Shown here piece by piece: positions 23,252-36,450 of a stretch of DNA of 64,000 bases. Below the pieces are notes generated by a model. That model saw only the letters and a program-made list of their open reading frames with translations. It was not told where the DNA came from and ran no database searches. Origin of the DNA: Saussurea involucrata (taxonomy: Eukaryota > Streptophyta > Magnoliopsida > Asterales > Asteraceae); the NCBI GenBank assembly GCA_033807775.1, contig CM066314.1:148107429-148171428 (forward strand), read 5' to 3'. Position 1 is the stretch's first letter. Each line of letters starts with the position of its first letter. The translations under genes and the position numbers were made by a program.

Positions 23252-26131
23252 AGTGGATCTTTATGCAAAGTGAACTCTATATAAGTAGATCATGATTCAT
23301 TTTATTGGATAATTTGGATCAAGAATCAAAACAAGATCCACTTTTTATAAATCATGAATTTAGAATCACATCATTAAGTAATCCAATTTCATATGATCCA
23401 TCGGAAATCTTTGTTTAACCGCCATCTTCTTCGTTTTCCTCAGCAGCAACCGGAGCGTTGACAAGTCTGCCCTTGAAGGGATGGCCATTAACGGTGCACT
23501 TGAAACTTAACCTCAATTTGGTCTAATCTTTATAACATATACTCCGATTGTCCCAAAATAAGCATCCACCTTAAAAGATAAGTGCATACTTTCCAATTCT
23601 ACCTTTAATTACGAGATGGAGAAAATCTTCACTCCATCTATTATCAAGGGTAAAATTGTCATTTACGAGATGAACTTTTATTTTTGGGACGGAGGGAGTA
23701 GTAAGATTAGTGGTTGTGTGATTATTATATCAATGGCACATCAACAGGGGCTGGATCAAATTCAGACTCGACTTCAGCAGCAACAGGGTATTATGATACA
23801 GCCATCTCAACCGTCGTATCACCGCCAGATGGAGGGGCAACTTCAGCCTCCGGTGGAGAGAAAGCGAAAGCAGCCGTTGATGTCTCCAGGTGTTGCCAAT
23901 AGCTCTGGAACTGCTAACGCGATCGGGGTATTCTCAAATTCAGCCGGAGAAATGGTGTCGGTGCCTAACTCCCCACATAACGAGAAGGTTTTTTTATTTA
24001 CCGTGTAAAATGACTAAAATACCCTTAAGTCGAGAGAAATTGATGGGACCTTGTGGACCAAAGTCATAGCTTCTTTACTCTTTGCAGATCAATATAGACG
24101 AGTTCTTGGATTATGAAGAGTTGGATGGCAACGACAATTCCTTGTTATCTCATGTGGGTACCGAGCATGACGTGGACCCCTCTAACGGTATATACATAAG
24201 CCATTTAACGTTTTTCGTTTTGTGGGTCTAATTTATATGATGTGACGATGATTAACACATGATTCTATGTCCCGAAGAAATGAAGTTTCTTTAATTTTTT
24301 TTTCGAAAAGGTTTTACATTTTTGGAAGTTGGAAGTGTTCAAGCAGCAACAAGTGTGAATTGTTGTCAGATCTCGTCTGATGGGAAACTGGTTGCGATCG
24401 GTGGGCAAGACAAAAAGGCGAGTTATCATCACTCGAAAATGCTTGGTGAACATGATAATGATAAAAAAAAACACGAGCTTTCTTGATAATCTTGTGGTGC
24501 AGGCTAGTTTATGGTGCACGAGCTCGCGGGAAACTAAAGCCACGTTTGATGGACACTCGCAACCGATAACCGATATTCGGTTTAGTCCATCCATGCTACG
24601 GATTGCTACGTCTTCTGTTGACAAAACTGTCCGAATTTGGGACATTGAAAATGTACGTAAATTGCTTCTTTCCTTTCAGTTCTTTCAGTTTTTGAGTGGG
24701 ATTAACCTTAATGGGACTTGCAGCTTATTGAGTCATCTATACATGATGACTGTTTGGTAGTGGCTTAATGATATAAAAAGTGACTTATTTGGTAAGCTTG
24801 GCTTACGGATAACGTATGATTGAATTAGTTAATGGTATGCAGCCGGGATGTGCGATTAGGACATTCACGGGACACACTGCTTCGGTTACGTCGATCGATT
24901 TTCACCCGAAAAGGGAGGATCTTATCTGTTCGTGTGACGAGAATGAGATTCGTTATTGGGTCATCAAGAGTGGCGGTTGTGTTAAAGTGGCCAAGGTTTG
25001 AAAAAAGCCCGATCGATTCAGTTTTTGTTTGTAGGGTTTTTTTTGGCCGTTTTTTAATATGTTTATTAACGATGTTTGTTTTCAGGGCGGTGCAAACCTA
25101 GTTAGATTTCAATCTGGTGTCACGAAGTATATTGCAGTTGTGGTTGGAAAGTCCGTATCTATATCGGATTTGGACATTTCTCTAGCTCGTAGGCATGTCT
25201 TAAAGGTCGGTGCTAAATTACTAAATTACCCATGTCAAATTAAAACCCTAAAACCTTCCACAATTCTTTCATCTGCCTACCAAACGCACCCTAGTGGTTC
25301 ACATGTTTTGTGTAATACGTTGTGAATTAAACGGTGATTATGAATTTATGATTTAATTTGGATAATGTAGGGGCATGCGTCGAATGTACAGTCGATATGT
25401 TGGGATTCTTCGGGTGAGCGTTTGATATCAGTGAGCGAAGATTCGGTAAAAGTGTGGAGAGTGGATTCGGTGGGGAAAGCGAATTGCATTCATGAGTTAA
25501 GTGTTGGTGGAAAAAGATTTCGTTGCGGGATTTTCCATCCTTGCTATCCTTCTTTACTCATAATCGGCTGTTATCAGGTATAAGATCACACACTACCTGC
25601 TTGTTAAAAGCTTAATGTGACTCACAACTTATTTGGCAACTTATTTGGTCATTTGTACATGACTGTTTGGTAGTGGCTTAATGATATAGAAAGTGATTTA
25701 TTCGGTAAGCTTCTAACGGGAGCTTTATGCAGAAAGCCAATTTTTTCCAAACCTGGCCCTCCCAATTAAAAAACATGCTCCTATGAAAAAAACCCTCCCA
25801 ATCCATAAAAGTACACACTCAGCTTTATCCATACAGGACTTAATGAAAAACCAACCAAACGGACACTCTATCTTTTTGGGTAGAGGCTATCTTGGTATAA
25901 TGTAAATTTACCAATTTACCCCTATAAAGTGTAAACTATTGGTTTGGTATAAGGATTGTTTCTAATGAAAATGATTTTGTGGATGTTTAGAGTATGGAGC
26001 TATGGAACATGGCAGAGAACAGGATGATGATGCCAATAGAAGAACCTGTTTCTGCGCTTGCGGTTTCGACTACGTCTGGTTTGATAGCTTCGGCCGGGCA
26101 CAATGATAACGTCGTTAAGCTTTGGAAGTAG
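20432..26131 (+). CDS. LEUNIG-like transcriptional co-repressor (LisH + WD40), complete, 15 exons
   Basis: Groucho/TLE-type plant co-repressor. The family recruits SEUSS-type adaptors through the N-terminal LisH/LUFS region and represses target genes in the nucleus. Exons: 20432-20487, 21810-21907, 21997-22103, 22215-22376, 22459-22557, 22754-22829, 23444-23493, 23748-23987, 24088-24187, 24311-24417, 24503-24652, 24843-24995, 25086-25205, 25371-25577, 25991-26131. The total is 1866 bp, 621 aa, one open frame. LisH/LUFS hallmarks: LDVYILDYLAKRKFSASKKA and APRGFLFEWWTVFWDTF. A CAA-coded glutamine run follows (exon 4). LPLKGWPLT joins GLDQIQTRL (exons 7-8), a LEUNIG signature. Exons 10-15 encode WD40 repeats ending DNVVKLWK. 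It is shorter than LEUNIG (about 930 aa) because the Gln-rich middle is short. Intron 10 uses a GC donor (AAAAAG/GCGAGT). The paralogue (LUG or LUH) is not decidable here. Confidence 0.9.
21041..21509. mobile_element. CACTA-like element with a nested hAT-like MITE, intron 1 of LEUNIG-like gene
   Basis: The right end CCCATTTTGTTGTAGTG is the inverse of a CACTACAAC terminus. The left part contains TTGTTAGGTC words, and the left terminus is eroded. A family-C MITE (21140-21424) sits inside, with GGGCAGTTTGTTTACC and CAACTGCCAAACAACCCC inverted ends. Confidence 0.65.
21140..21424. mobile_element. hAT-like MITE (family C) copy 2
   Basis: Matches 12809-13084 in inverse orientation and 35190-35430, including the ATTTCATTTTGCACTATATC phrase and CTCTTAATGGTTC. 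Confidence 0.75.
22857..22888. repeat. (AT)n(AC)n microsatellite in LEUNIG-like intron 6
   Basis: About nine AT units followed by about seven AC units. Confidence 0.85.
23213..23251. repeat. (TC)n(TA)n microsatellite in LEUNIG-like intron 6
   Basis: About ten TC units grade into about nine TA units. Confidence 0.85.
23542..23698. mobile_element. Stowaway MITE in intron 7 of LEUNIG-like gene
   Basis: 157 bp, flanked by TA, with CTCCGATTGTCCCAAAATAA and TTATTTTTGGGACGGAGGGA inverted ends. This is the classic CTCCCTCCGTCCC Stowaway/Tc1-mariner terminus. It ends only 50 bp before exon 8. A fragment of the same family is at about 22590-22680. Confidence 0.85.
24707..24812. mobile_element. Truncated family-E MITE in LEUNIG-like intron 11
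   Basis: Contains CATGATGACTGTTTGGTAGT and the following GTGACTTATTTGGTAAGC phrase of family E, but stops short. Only one end remains. Confidence 0.6.
25606..25872. mobile_element. hAT-like MITE (family E) copy in LEUNIG-like intron 14
   Basis: Shows CATGACTGTTTGGTAGTGGC, GGGAGCTTTATGCAGAAAGC and CTTAATGAAAAACCAACC as in the other family-E copies. Confidence 0.7.
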
Positions 26132-26706
26132 TTTACACGTCTATTGCTATTTTTCTATTCGGCCTACGAGATTTTTGATGCAATAAATCATCGTGACGTT
26201 TATACCTGAAAGGAACAGGTTAGGGAAACAGTTTTCTCTGATGTATATATATAGGTTTCCTCGTTACATCTTGGATCTTTACGCTCGATAGAAGCTTTTT
26301 ATTGCGTAAAATACTCGAGTAAACTCCACTTTTTATCCCTGTGGTTTCATTGAAAATCTGAAATTCGTCTCATGCTTCAACAAGTATAGAAATAGTCCCT
26401 AGAGTATATGCATTTAATATGCATTTGGCTTTGAAACAAATCGTTTGCTAACGGAGAGACGGTTAAATGCACCATGTGCTCCTCATGCGAGGGGCATTTT
26501 GGTCATTTTGCATGTTTTTGAATGTACAAGTTCTCTTGAGGTATATGATATTTATATACTGCAAATACTAGTACATGATTATCAATTTTTGGTGAGGTTT
26601 GAACCCTTGATCTTCTGGGATGTTGGGTTCTGCAGGTAACCTGGATACTGTAGGGTCGATCGACCAAACTTATGAATTTGCGAACCATTTTACATGCAAA
26701 TGCAAC

Positions 26707-26748
<42 letters not shown>

Positions 26749-26892
26749 TGGACCCAAAAAAAAGAATAAATCTTAACATGCTGCCCTCTACGACATTCTC
26801 TATATGTAACTAATTTCACAAATTTAAAGTGTTTTCTACGATGTTTTAAATACCTTTAATTGACATGAGAGGGTGTTTTCTGCTTCCGATCT
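26132..26892. other. Spacer between the convergent LEUNIG-like and ABCG32 genes
   Basis: Tail-to-tail spacer of 761 bp holding both 3' UTRs. It contains a remnant of the TTTTATCCCTGTGGTTTC-type repeat (about 26320-26520) and a (TTA)n microsatellite (26707-26749). No gene seen. Confidence 0.65.
26707..26749. repeat. (TTA)n microsatellite
   Basis: About 14 uninterrupted TTA/ATT triplets. A minus-strand ORF with an Asn run is an artefact of it. Confidence 0.9.
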
Positions 26893-29800
26893 TTATCTCT
26901 TTTGGAAGACGAAGGATTTGATGGCGAAAGCGAAGATGACTGCGAACAAGAAGCAGAAGGCGAACACCATAAAAACTGCAACCCCAAGGAATTCGTGTTT
27001 GTAACCAAATACTTCGTTGAGTAATTCTTTGATTGGCAAAGAGGTGACTCCGTCTGATAGCTTGACGGGTTTGGTTAAGTCGCCGTACTGAGATACGACT
27101 AGCCCGTAAAGGCTCCATGCTATTGGGTTTGCCCAATAATACCATCTCCACCAAATGGGGATTCTCTGCAAGATTATAACAACTTTCAACCACCTCATCG
27201 TGCATCAAGTTGCTTCCAATAAATTTACACAGATCATAAACCATAAAACATAAGACATAAACAATAAAACATAAGACATAAAACACTTGCTGCTCATATC
27301 GGGTAACTAAACACTTATTGCCTCTTAGCGGGTAAGAGATAGAGATATTGGTCTTTACCAACAATCCTACTTTGCCATTTTGGTAAGTGCGGGGGTTGTG
27401 ACTTTTACCCAACCAATGTTTATTGGGTAAGAAACACTTAGGGCCGTTTACCGGCAAGAGTCATCATACTCACTTACCTTATCGGGCATCATTTGTTGGT
27501 AAGTGTCTCTTAGCTGATAAGTGCTAACCGGATAAGAGTCTTCTCTCTCATTTACATTGTTTCTTGATCCTTGCTATGTCTTACCGGGTAAGATTCTCAT
27601 TCCTTGTCATGCTTATCCGGTAAGCGCTTATCTTGTAAACCTTTGGTAAGTGGCCCCCTATATTATGTTATGTGGATGACAAAATCTTACCCGATAAGAG
27701 GGATAATATTTTAATTTTTCCACCAATAAGAGACATTGAAATAAAATGTTTGGAAGAGAAACAAATTTTTATTAATGTATTGAGTGTTTTAATAATATAA
27801 TCAATGCTACAATCTCTAAAATAGAGTAGTTGTTTGAGTTAGAAGAGATTTTGACTTTTGATATTATATTTAGGGGTTGTTTGGTTGGTTTTTCATTAAG
27901 TCGTGTATGAATAAAGTTGTCTTTGTAAATCTGTCTGTATAGATTGGAAAGATTTCTGTTTGGGAGGGTGTTTTCATAGATGGAAAGACCATGTTTTTTA
28001 ATTGGGAGAGACTGGTTTGGACAAAACTTGGCTTTCTACATAGAGCTCCCTTCTAAAAGCTTAATAAATAAGTCACCTTCTATATCATTAAGCCACTACC
28101 AAACAGTCATGTATACATTTAAACTTCAGTATATCACCTTGGGTTAACTTGTGGCATGAAAAATGTAAGTCAGCAGTTTTTTTTCTTTCAAAATGTACAA
28201 AAATAGCCTCTAGAATTGTTATATTTTTAGTGGTGATATGTGGTTTTTAACTGAAAAGAAGGGCAGGTTGATTAATAATAATAATAATACCTTATGAGGA
28301 ATCATAAATCCACTGAAGAGGTTCCAGAGCATGTAAAAAGGAGCAGCAATAATGGCAGCCACATTGTGATTGGGTGTCACAGCAGTTGTCATCATTCCAT
28401 AGAAGGTGAAGTATAGCATCGTCAAGTACATAAAGTATATGTACCATATAAATTTCCATGTGCTCCATTCAAATGCAGCTAGCGAGTAGAATATGCTGCT
28501 GTAAATAAGTGCTTGTGCCAACACATATGGAAACTCAATTGCACCCTACAGACACACAAAATAATAAGAGGGAGTTTTGTTAACGGTATTATGTAGTACT
28601 AATGAGATTGATAATAAAAGAAACTGTCAGGATGGAATGAAAATTCGTTCTTATTTTCATTCCCTATCGTTTTCATTTTCATTCATATTTTCATTCATAT
28701 TTTCATTCATCCGTCTAAGTCTAAGACTATGCACAACAATGATCTTGGGCAATCTGGTTGCTTGAGATTGAGGAAAAGACAAAATTAAGAAAGAAAAAAG
28801 AAAAAAGATCCCACGATCGTGCCATGATCCAAGATTGGTCAAACAATTTTGCCAAATGTAATGTTTTCATTGGTTGTCTTTTTTTTCTTCTTTAAAACTT
28901 AATTAATTCTACGTTATATTATATTTTTATTTAAAAAATTAAATACACTGAAATTCGTATTTTATAACTATTTTGAATGGTAAATTTTATTTATAACTTT
29001 CACTTGTTTTATTTATTTATTTTCAACTGTATGGTAACTTTTTTTTATAATTATAGTTACGTTCTAAAATATGTAACGACTCGGCGGATGAAAGAAAATT
29101 TTCACGTTCGATTTTGAGGGGGGAGATCCTATCCCAATTTTTATTTTGCTAGGCCTATAGATGAAAAACCCACTTTTTACGATTACAAGGTTTATTGTGC
29201 TAAACTATCAGCAGGAGTAGAAACTGCGGCAGTTGAGAAATTGTAGCCTTAAACTTTTTATACTTAAAATAATAAAATTATTATTATATATGATAAAAAA
29301 TTAAACATATAATTTTATAAAATAATATTTTAGATTGGATTGGATCAGATCACGATTAAACGATAAAAAAGATTGGGCTGGACTTGAAGATTGTGTAGGT
29401 GGAAGAGAGAAAATAAATTTTAATTGAGATTGAGTTAGAAATGACTGTGAGTAAACATTAGTCTAACAACTCCTAACTATTAGTATTTCTCACTACGAAA
29501 TTTTCCACAATGATACTATAATAAACCGACTTTTAAGAACGTCAAATATGTCTAAATGTCATGATAGACAACTTTATAAGACTTAAGTTATATGACTAAA
29601 AAAAGTGTCTTATGTAAATGTGTTACAATAAGTTGATTTTTGGACACTCTAACATGTTTTTAGTACACACTTTTGAAATCTATTGGTATTTTAATATGAG
29701 ATTCTTTGAAAAAACCTCTTGTCAAAACAATTATCCTATAAAAAGACTTGTTCATAGAACATTTATCAAAAATGTCATATAAAAAACTAATATAAACACC

Positions 29801-32800
29801 TTTATTTCAAAAGTGTCCTAGAAAACTTGTTTAGGCATCCTAACATGTTTTTAGTACATTTTTTAAATAAGGCGCACTAGAAGTATTTTCATATGAAATT
29901 ATTTGGAAAAATGTTATAAAAAACAAGTGTCTTGTAAAAGAAGTGTTTACAGGACACATCTCCAAAGTGTCATATAAAAACCTAACTTTGTTTGGACGTC
30001 CAAAAGCGTCATAACACTTATTGTAACACATTTAAGACAGCACAATTATTTGGTTCTATAAACTTAACTATTATAAAGCGGTATTTTAAAAAGTTTAAAC
30101 ATATTTGACTTCCTATAAACCAAGTGCAGGAAACCTCACCTGAGCAAAGGCGAACGGTAGAGCTGAATACATACCAGCAGCCCTCTCTCTGTATGAAACA
30201 AATCTTTCCACAGAAACAACAGGCTGGACAGCAGTGGCATTGGTAATCCCTATAAATAATACGGCTAAATACATGGATCCCATGGCATTAAACAAATCCT
30301 GCTGGCTCTCCCTAAAATTTCAATTAGAAAGAGAGTTAACCAAAGTAAACCAAACCAAACCAAACCAAACTAACCCATATATCCCAACAGACGTGGGTCT
30401 CTCTACCCCAAAAAGTAGAACTATAGTTTTCGTGAAGACCCCAACTTGTGAAAAGTATATAAACAAGATATATAATAAGCATATGATACGCACCGTTTAG
30501 AACCAAATCTCCAACATATTGTTCCGAGCATCAGTGAAATGATACAAGTGTAGAAAAAACGAACTGCAGTGTATTGTGGGTTTCGCCAATATGAAAGGTA
30601 TTGCTTCCAAAGACAAGTGGCAAACTGATCTGCGTATGATCGCGAGTACTTGGTCGGAAAATGCAATTCTTTTGAATCATTTCTTGGTTTCTTTAGTCTT
30701 TCGGCCAAATCTCTGTTGCGTCTGAGACGGAATACATGGAAGGCATAAGAATGGGAACGAAAAATGAATATGAACGAAAAGAATATAAAGGGAAAAACAG
30801 AACATACTGAAATAACTTCGACTGTCTATAGACTTCAGCAAAGTCTACACCTAAACGGGTTTCTTCTGCCGGTGAAGTAACCTCTAGCATCCATGTTGCA
30901 GGATTATATCCAGATTTTATCTTCCGAACTCCTTCAATAGCCTACATAGCATATCTACCCGGTTAAATTTCTGAAACCCAATTAGATAGTATAGTACCCC
31001 TCCATTCCAAAATAAGTCTCCAAATTTCTATTTTTGTTTGTTCAGGAATAAGTGTCCGCTTTCAAAAGTGTCTTTTTTCCGATTATACCCTTAGGGTGCG
31101 CTTGGTATGTAGACATGATAGAAAAGGACGGGACATAACATAACAAACAACATTGACCAATTTACCTTAATAATTTGTTTATATATTTTATATATTTTGA
31201 TTAACTATATAATTATTAAATTATAATGAAATGAATATTTTTTATAACAAATTAGAAAGTTTTCTTCAAGACTATTAAAGTGACATCAAAATAAAAAAAA
31301 AATTATGTAATTTCAAAATTTATTTTCTAACCTTTTTTACTATTAGTGTGTAATAATTTACATAAATTAATCAATACATAGAAACCATATAAAAATAATA
31401 TTTTGAGAAAAATAAAGTGAAAGTTTAAAGAGCATAAAAATTTAAAGAATGAATAAAATATAAAATAGAAGACTTATTTGATGTTTTAGAAGAGAATTAG
31501 ATTTTATTTTGAGTGTATATTGGTAAAAACATAAGTCTGTTCCAGCTTGTTCTATGGGGTGGGGGTGGAACAGACATGTTCCATTTTGTTCCACCCTGTT
31601 CTTGTCTGTTCCACATAAAATATCTGCCAAACATGGGACAATGATCCATGTTATGTTATGTCCTGTCCAGTGTACCAAACGCACCCTTAATGATGAGATG
31701 GGAAATTCATTACTCCTATTGTGTGCCTTTCTCATGTAGACATTTATATTGGGAAGGAGGGAGTACATCTCAATAGTCACAAAGTCAAACCGAACCTCAA
31801 AATACTCGACAAGTTTGCATGATCTGGGGCCAAGTGGACCTGCGTAAATGAGTTGCCCTCCTCGCTTCATAAATAAGAGCTGCATTTCGGAATCAATTAG
31901 TTTGCATTTAACAATGCATCACTGATATCTTTATAAAACAAAAGTTTCAGGGAATAACCTCATCAAAGGCTTCGAAGATGTCGATACTGGGTTGGTGTAT
32001 CGTGCAGACAATTGTCCGCCCGGTGTTTACAATGTTCCTCACCGTTCTCATCACTATAGCTGCAGATCTTGCATCCAGTCCTGAAGTGGGCTCATCCATA
32101 AATACAATAGAAGGGTTGGCAACTAATTCAACGGCTATAGTCAGACGCTTTCTTTGCTCGGTTGACAAGCCATCAACACCGGGCAGACCAACCAAGGCAC
32201 CTTTGAGTGGAGTGAGTTCAACGAGTTCCATCACCTCCTCAACAAAAATCTAGAGAGAACAAAGAAGAAAGCTCATTTAGGAACCGTAGATATATTGAGA
32301 ACCATGAGAACCATCTATTCATGATGAATATACAAAAATATTCATGATATTCATTATGAATAGTTGGTGTATATTCATTATGAATAGTTGGTTCTCACAG
32401 TTCTCAAATGAACCTGCCCCATTTGACATATTAATAAAAGAATGTACCTTTTGTGTTTTGCAGTCAACGTCTGAAGGTAAACGAAGCCAAGCGGAGAAGA
32501 GAAGTGATTCTAGAACAGTCAAACAAGGCGAATGAATGTCGTTCTGCTCACAATAACCAGATATTCTAGCAAAAGTTTCTTGCGACTTAAGGTAGCCGGA
32601 AATATGGATGCTTCCCTCTATTACTCCACCAGTTTTTCTTCCGGCTAAAACATCCATTAAGGTGGTCTTACCAGCACCACTTACTCCCACCAATGCAGTA
32701 AGCACACCTGGCCTAAATGCACCAGTAACATCCATCAACAGCTGCAATCTATCTACTGCAACCCCTTGCTGCTTCAGTTCCTAAATAAGTAATCAGATAT

Positions 32801-35800
32801 GATGTTACTTTCTATCCCGAAATAAGTTTTTCATTGAAAAAGAAAAAACACATGAATTTACTGACCAGAGGCACATCAACATAGTAATTGATATTGCTGA
32901 ATGCCATGGAAAGTGGCTGAAAAGGTAGAACCATGCCTCTTTGATATATATTCTTACCTGTCAAATGATGATTAATCAGCTTTTATATATGGAGAGAATG
33001 ATAGAGAAAAGAAAAAAACGACATTATGAAGCAATTCTTACCAGTGAAAGAACCTGAATGCTCCAAAAACTCTCTGAGCTGAATGACAACACTTTCACTG
33101 TTCTTTTTTCCATCTTTGTCCTTGAGTTCTTCTTTTGAAACAACAGCTTGGCTCCTTCCCAAGGCTACAAGTTTGATGAAAACTATTAATTATTAAAATC
33201 TCTCTTCTAAGCAAACTGTATTCCTCAATGAACAAGAAGGGTAAGAAAAAGAGGAAAAGAATCATATGCAAAGAAGAGATGTCTTACGGTTAAGGTAAGA
33301 TAAGAAGAAGGTGAAAAGGGCATTGAATAAAACTGTATATCCAAGCAAGGCCGCAAGACCGGTCCAATACCAATAAGCCTGAGGGAAGATACTGCGTGCT
33401 TTCAGCACCATCTCGCCTAACGTCTTTGTTGATTGGTTCCCTCTCTGCCATATAAATTATTTTGTGATATATGTAGTGTAACTGAGAGAGAAAATAGTCT
33501 CTTATTGTTAAAAAAATAGAGTATAAATTATTTTGGAAGAGAGATTATTACTTTATCCCAAGCGTGCCCAAGAAACTCGTTCACAGATGCTGCATCTTGA
33601 GCATACATCAAAGGAGAAATCCAGAAACCCCAAATCCACCAACTTGGTATACTGTCTGTTGCAAGGCAGTAAACCAAAAAGGTTAAAAAGAACAAACATC
33701 AGTATTGAAATCACAAGAAACTTCAATAGGGTTGGGTTCCAGTGAGAGGTTGAGCTTAACGTGAAAAGCGTGAGAAGTGGTTATCAACCATTGGATGAGA
33801 AATGGACGCACATTAGGATGAGATGCACCGAGATAAGATGTACCGCGATGCATCGGATCAATTCCCTTCTTGATTAAAAGTGATCAACGGTTCAGATCCA
33901 CTTCTCACACTTCTCACGTTAACCTCAACTTCTCACACGATCCTTCGCCACTTCAAATATACCTCTTGAAATTACATATCCACCAAGAGCCATAACAATC
34001 AACATTGCAAAAGAGCCAAAGGTATTAGCCACAATCATATTACGTCCCAAGGATCCCATCAAACGGAAAAGACCAATAGACGCTTGGTGGAGGAAGAAAT
34101 ATAGCAGAAATTGCTTAAAGAACCTGAACATTTATAAAAATTAAAAATCAACCTTTTATAATATGTCTGGATTTGACCTATGTAGAGCATCATGCAGTAT
34201 AAAGTGTACCTGATGATATTTGGATCAAGTCCAACAACGTAGTATGTAACTGCCACCCAGATACCAGACTCTATGAGGGAAGTTGGGATACTTAAAATCC
34301 AAGAAGGAAGCGTATAAATCCAAGAAGGATAGAAATGCAAATCCCTATGCTTGTAGATCACTGGAAGCTTTGCAACTAACATGGAGACTTCTGTGAACCC
34401 ATTAAAAAGAAGAATAACCATAGAAAAATAGAGTTCACCAAGATATATGCCTCCATCGTCAACTGTTCTATGATGCAGAGTTGTTCGGAAGAAAACACTC
34501 ATTGTAATGATTGCCACAAATAGAAGCTGGAAAAAACAGCAGATGCGGTGCTTAGTATCAACATAAGCTTTATAACCTCACAAGAATAGAGTTGGGTTCC
34601 GGTGAGAAGTTGAGGTTAACGTGAGAAGCATGAAAAGTGGTTATCAACCGATGGATGAGAAATGGACTCACATCAGCATGGGATGCACCAGATCAATTCC
34701 CTTCTAAGCCGCAATTCATGGGAGGGCATTTGATTAAAAGTGATAAACGGTTCAGATCTACTTCTCACGTTAACCTCAACTTCTCACACAATCCTTTGCC
34801 CACAAGAATAATATGCTTTACAAGAGTTTAGTTTTAATATCTGTCAACTAATTTACAGTGACAACCAAATGGTGACATTACCTGAACGAATTTAAAAACA
34901 TATATAAATGAGTTCCGTTGCATCAGTAGCAATTGCCAATTAAAACTTGTCTTAAGAAGTTCCCTTCTCTTGACACCAAAACGAGAAGTTGACAAGGCTG
35001 CCGGATGATTGAATTGCCTATCAAATGGAACACGTAGCTCCTCGACTAAATTTTTCCCGACCCGGTAAGAACTGAATGCTTCCACAAACTTTTTGACAGG
35101 GATGTAGGAATAAGATCGATCTGGAACAGACCAATACTGCTCTTGATCCTTCTCGGAAACAACCTGTGTCATATAACTTGTGTAATAAATGGTTTGGTGC
35201 AGAATGATTAAGAGGCTCTTATGATATAGTGCAAAATGAAATATGGTTGTTTGGTAATTGTTCAGAATGAAATTAAGTCGCTGAATGGTTAAGGGAGGCC
35301 CAAGATACAAAATCATTCAGACGGCTTTAGAACCATTAAGAGGCAGACTTTTTTTGTTGCCAAACAAGATTCACCTCTTAGCGATTCAGAGGTTGCCTCT
35401 TAATGGAACTATTAAGAGGTAAACTCAATAAAATAGAACTATGAATAAGTCATTCACTTCATAACCCTGCAATAACTTACTTCTTGAAGGAAATCAGCAA
35501 CATTCTTCCTCTGGGGGCATTGAAAACCCATAAATGCAAAGAAATCAAGAGCGATATTTCGTGGCCCTTGGTATACTATATGGCCCTCACATATGAGTAT
35601 GATGTCATCAAACAAATCATAAGTCTCTGGAGCAGGTTGAAGAAGAGAAATCAGTGTGGTCCCATCAAGTGCACGAGTTGAATGTCTGAGATACTTGATT
35701 ATTTGGTATGTGGTTGAGCTATCAAGACCATTTGATATTTCATCCATTATAAGAACTCTAGATGGGCCCACCAACAGTTCACCTGCAGTCAATCTACAAT

Positions 35801-36367
35801 GTTAATTCCATTATGAATCCGATACAATTCTCAACTTTGTGACTTCTAATGTATAGTGATCAAAAAGGTGTAAATGATGTTACCTGTTGTAAGCCTTTTC
35901 TTTTGCCCCCCAGAGATCCCCCTGAGCATTTGATCTCCAACTATGGTGTTTGCACATACATCCAATCCTAGAATCTTTGTCAAATTAAATTTTAGTACTG
36001 CAGAATATATTTAAGGTCTAGCAAATGGTAGTAGAACATGGCAAATACCTTTAGAATGTACTCCACAACAAGAGCTGTTTCATGTCCCCCTAAGGCCAAC
36101 GCCTAGAAAACAAAATACTGATTTGTTAAGCTGCAATAAATACAAATACTGAAGGCAGAAGAACCCTTCAGCTTGGCCACTGAAGAAGGTGTAAAATGGG
36201 CCACAAGGAAAAAAGAAGATGAAAGCATTACTGAATGTCTAATACCTTCATAAATATATCCAGATCTTCATCAGGTCTTATTCCAGCAATCTTTTCTCTT
36301 CTTGTAAGTTCCATAATCATATCTATCATGGGGACCTATCATTCAGCATTTTTGCACCCACAGAAAC

Positions 36368-36450
<83 letters not shown>

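Noticed and set aside
23714..23902. Alternative frame through LEUNIG-like exon 8
   Set aside because: It ends in a stop and lacks the GLDQIQTRL signature. The phase-0 join from the GWPLT exon gives the family sequence.
26503..26757. Minus-strand ORF with an Asn run
   Set aside because: A by-product of the (TTA)n microsatellite in a 3' UTR spacer.
26846..27457. 203-codon minus-strand ORF at the ABCG32 3' end
   Set aside because: It is a different frame over the last ABCG32 exon and the preceding intron. The exon frame ending AIKSFVFQKR matches the family.
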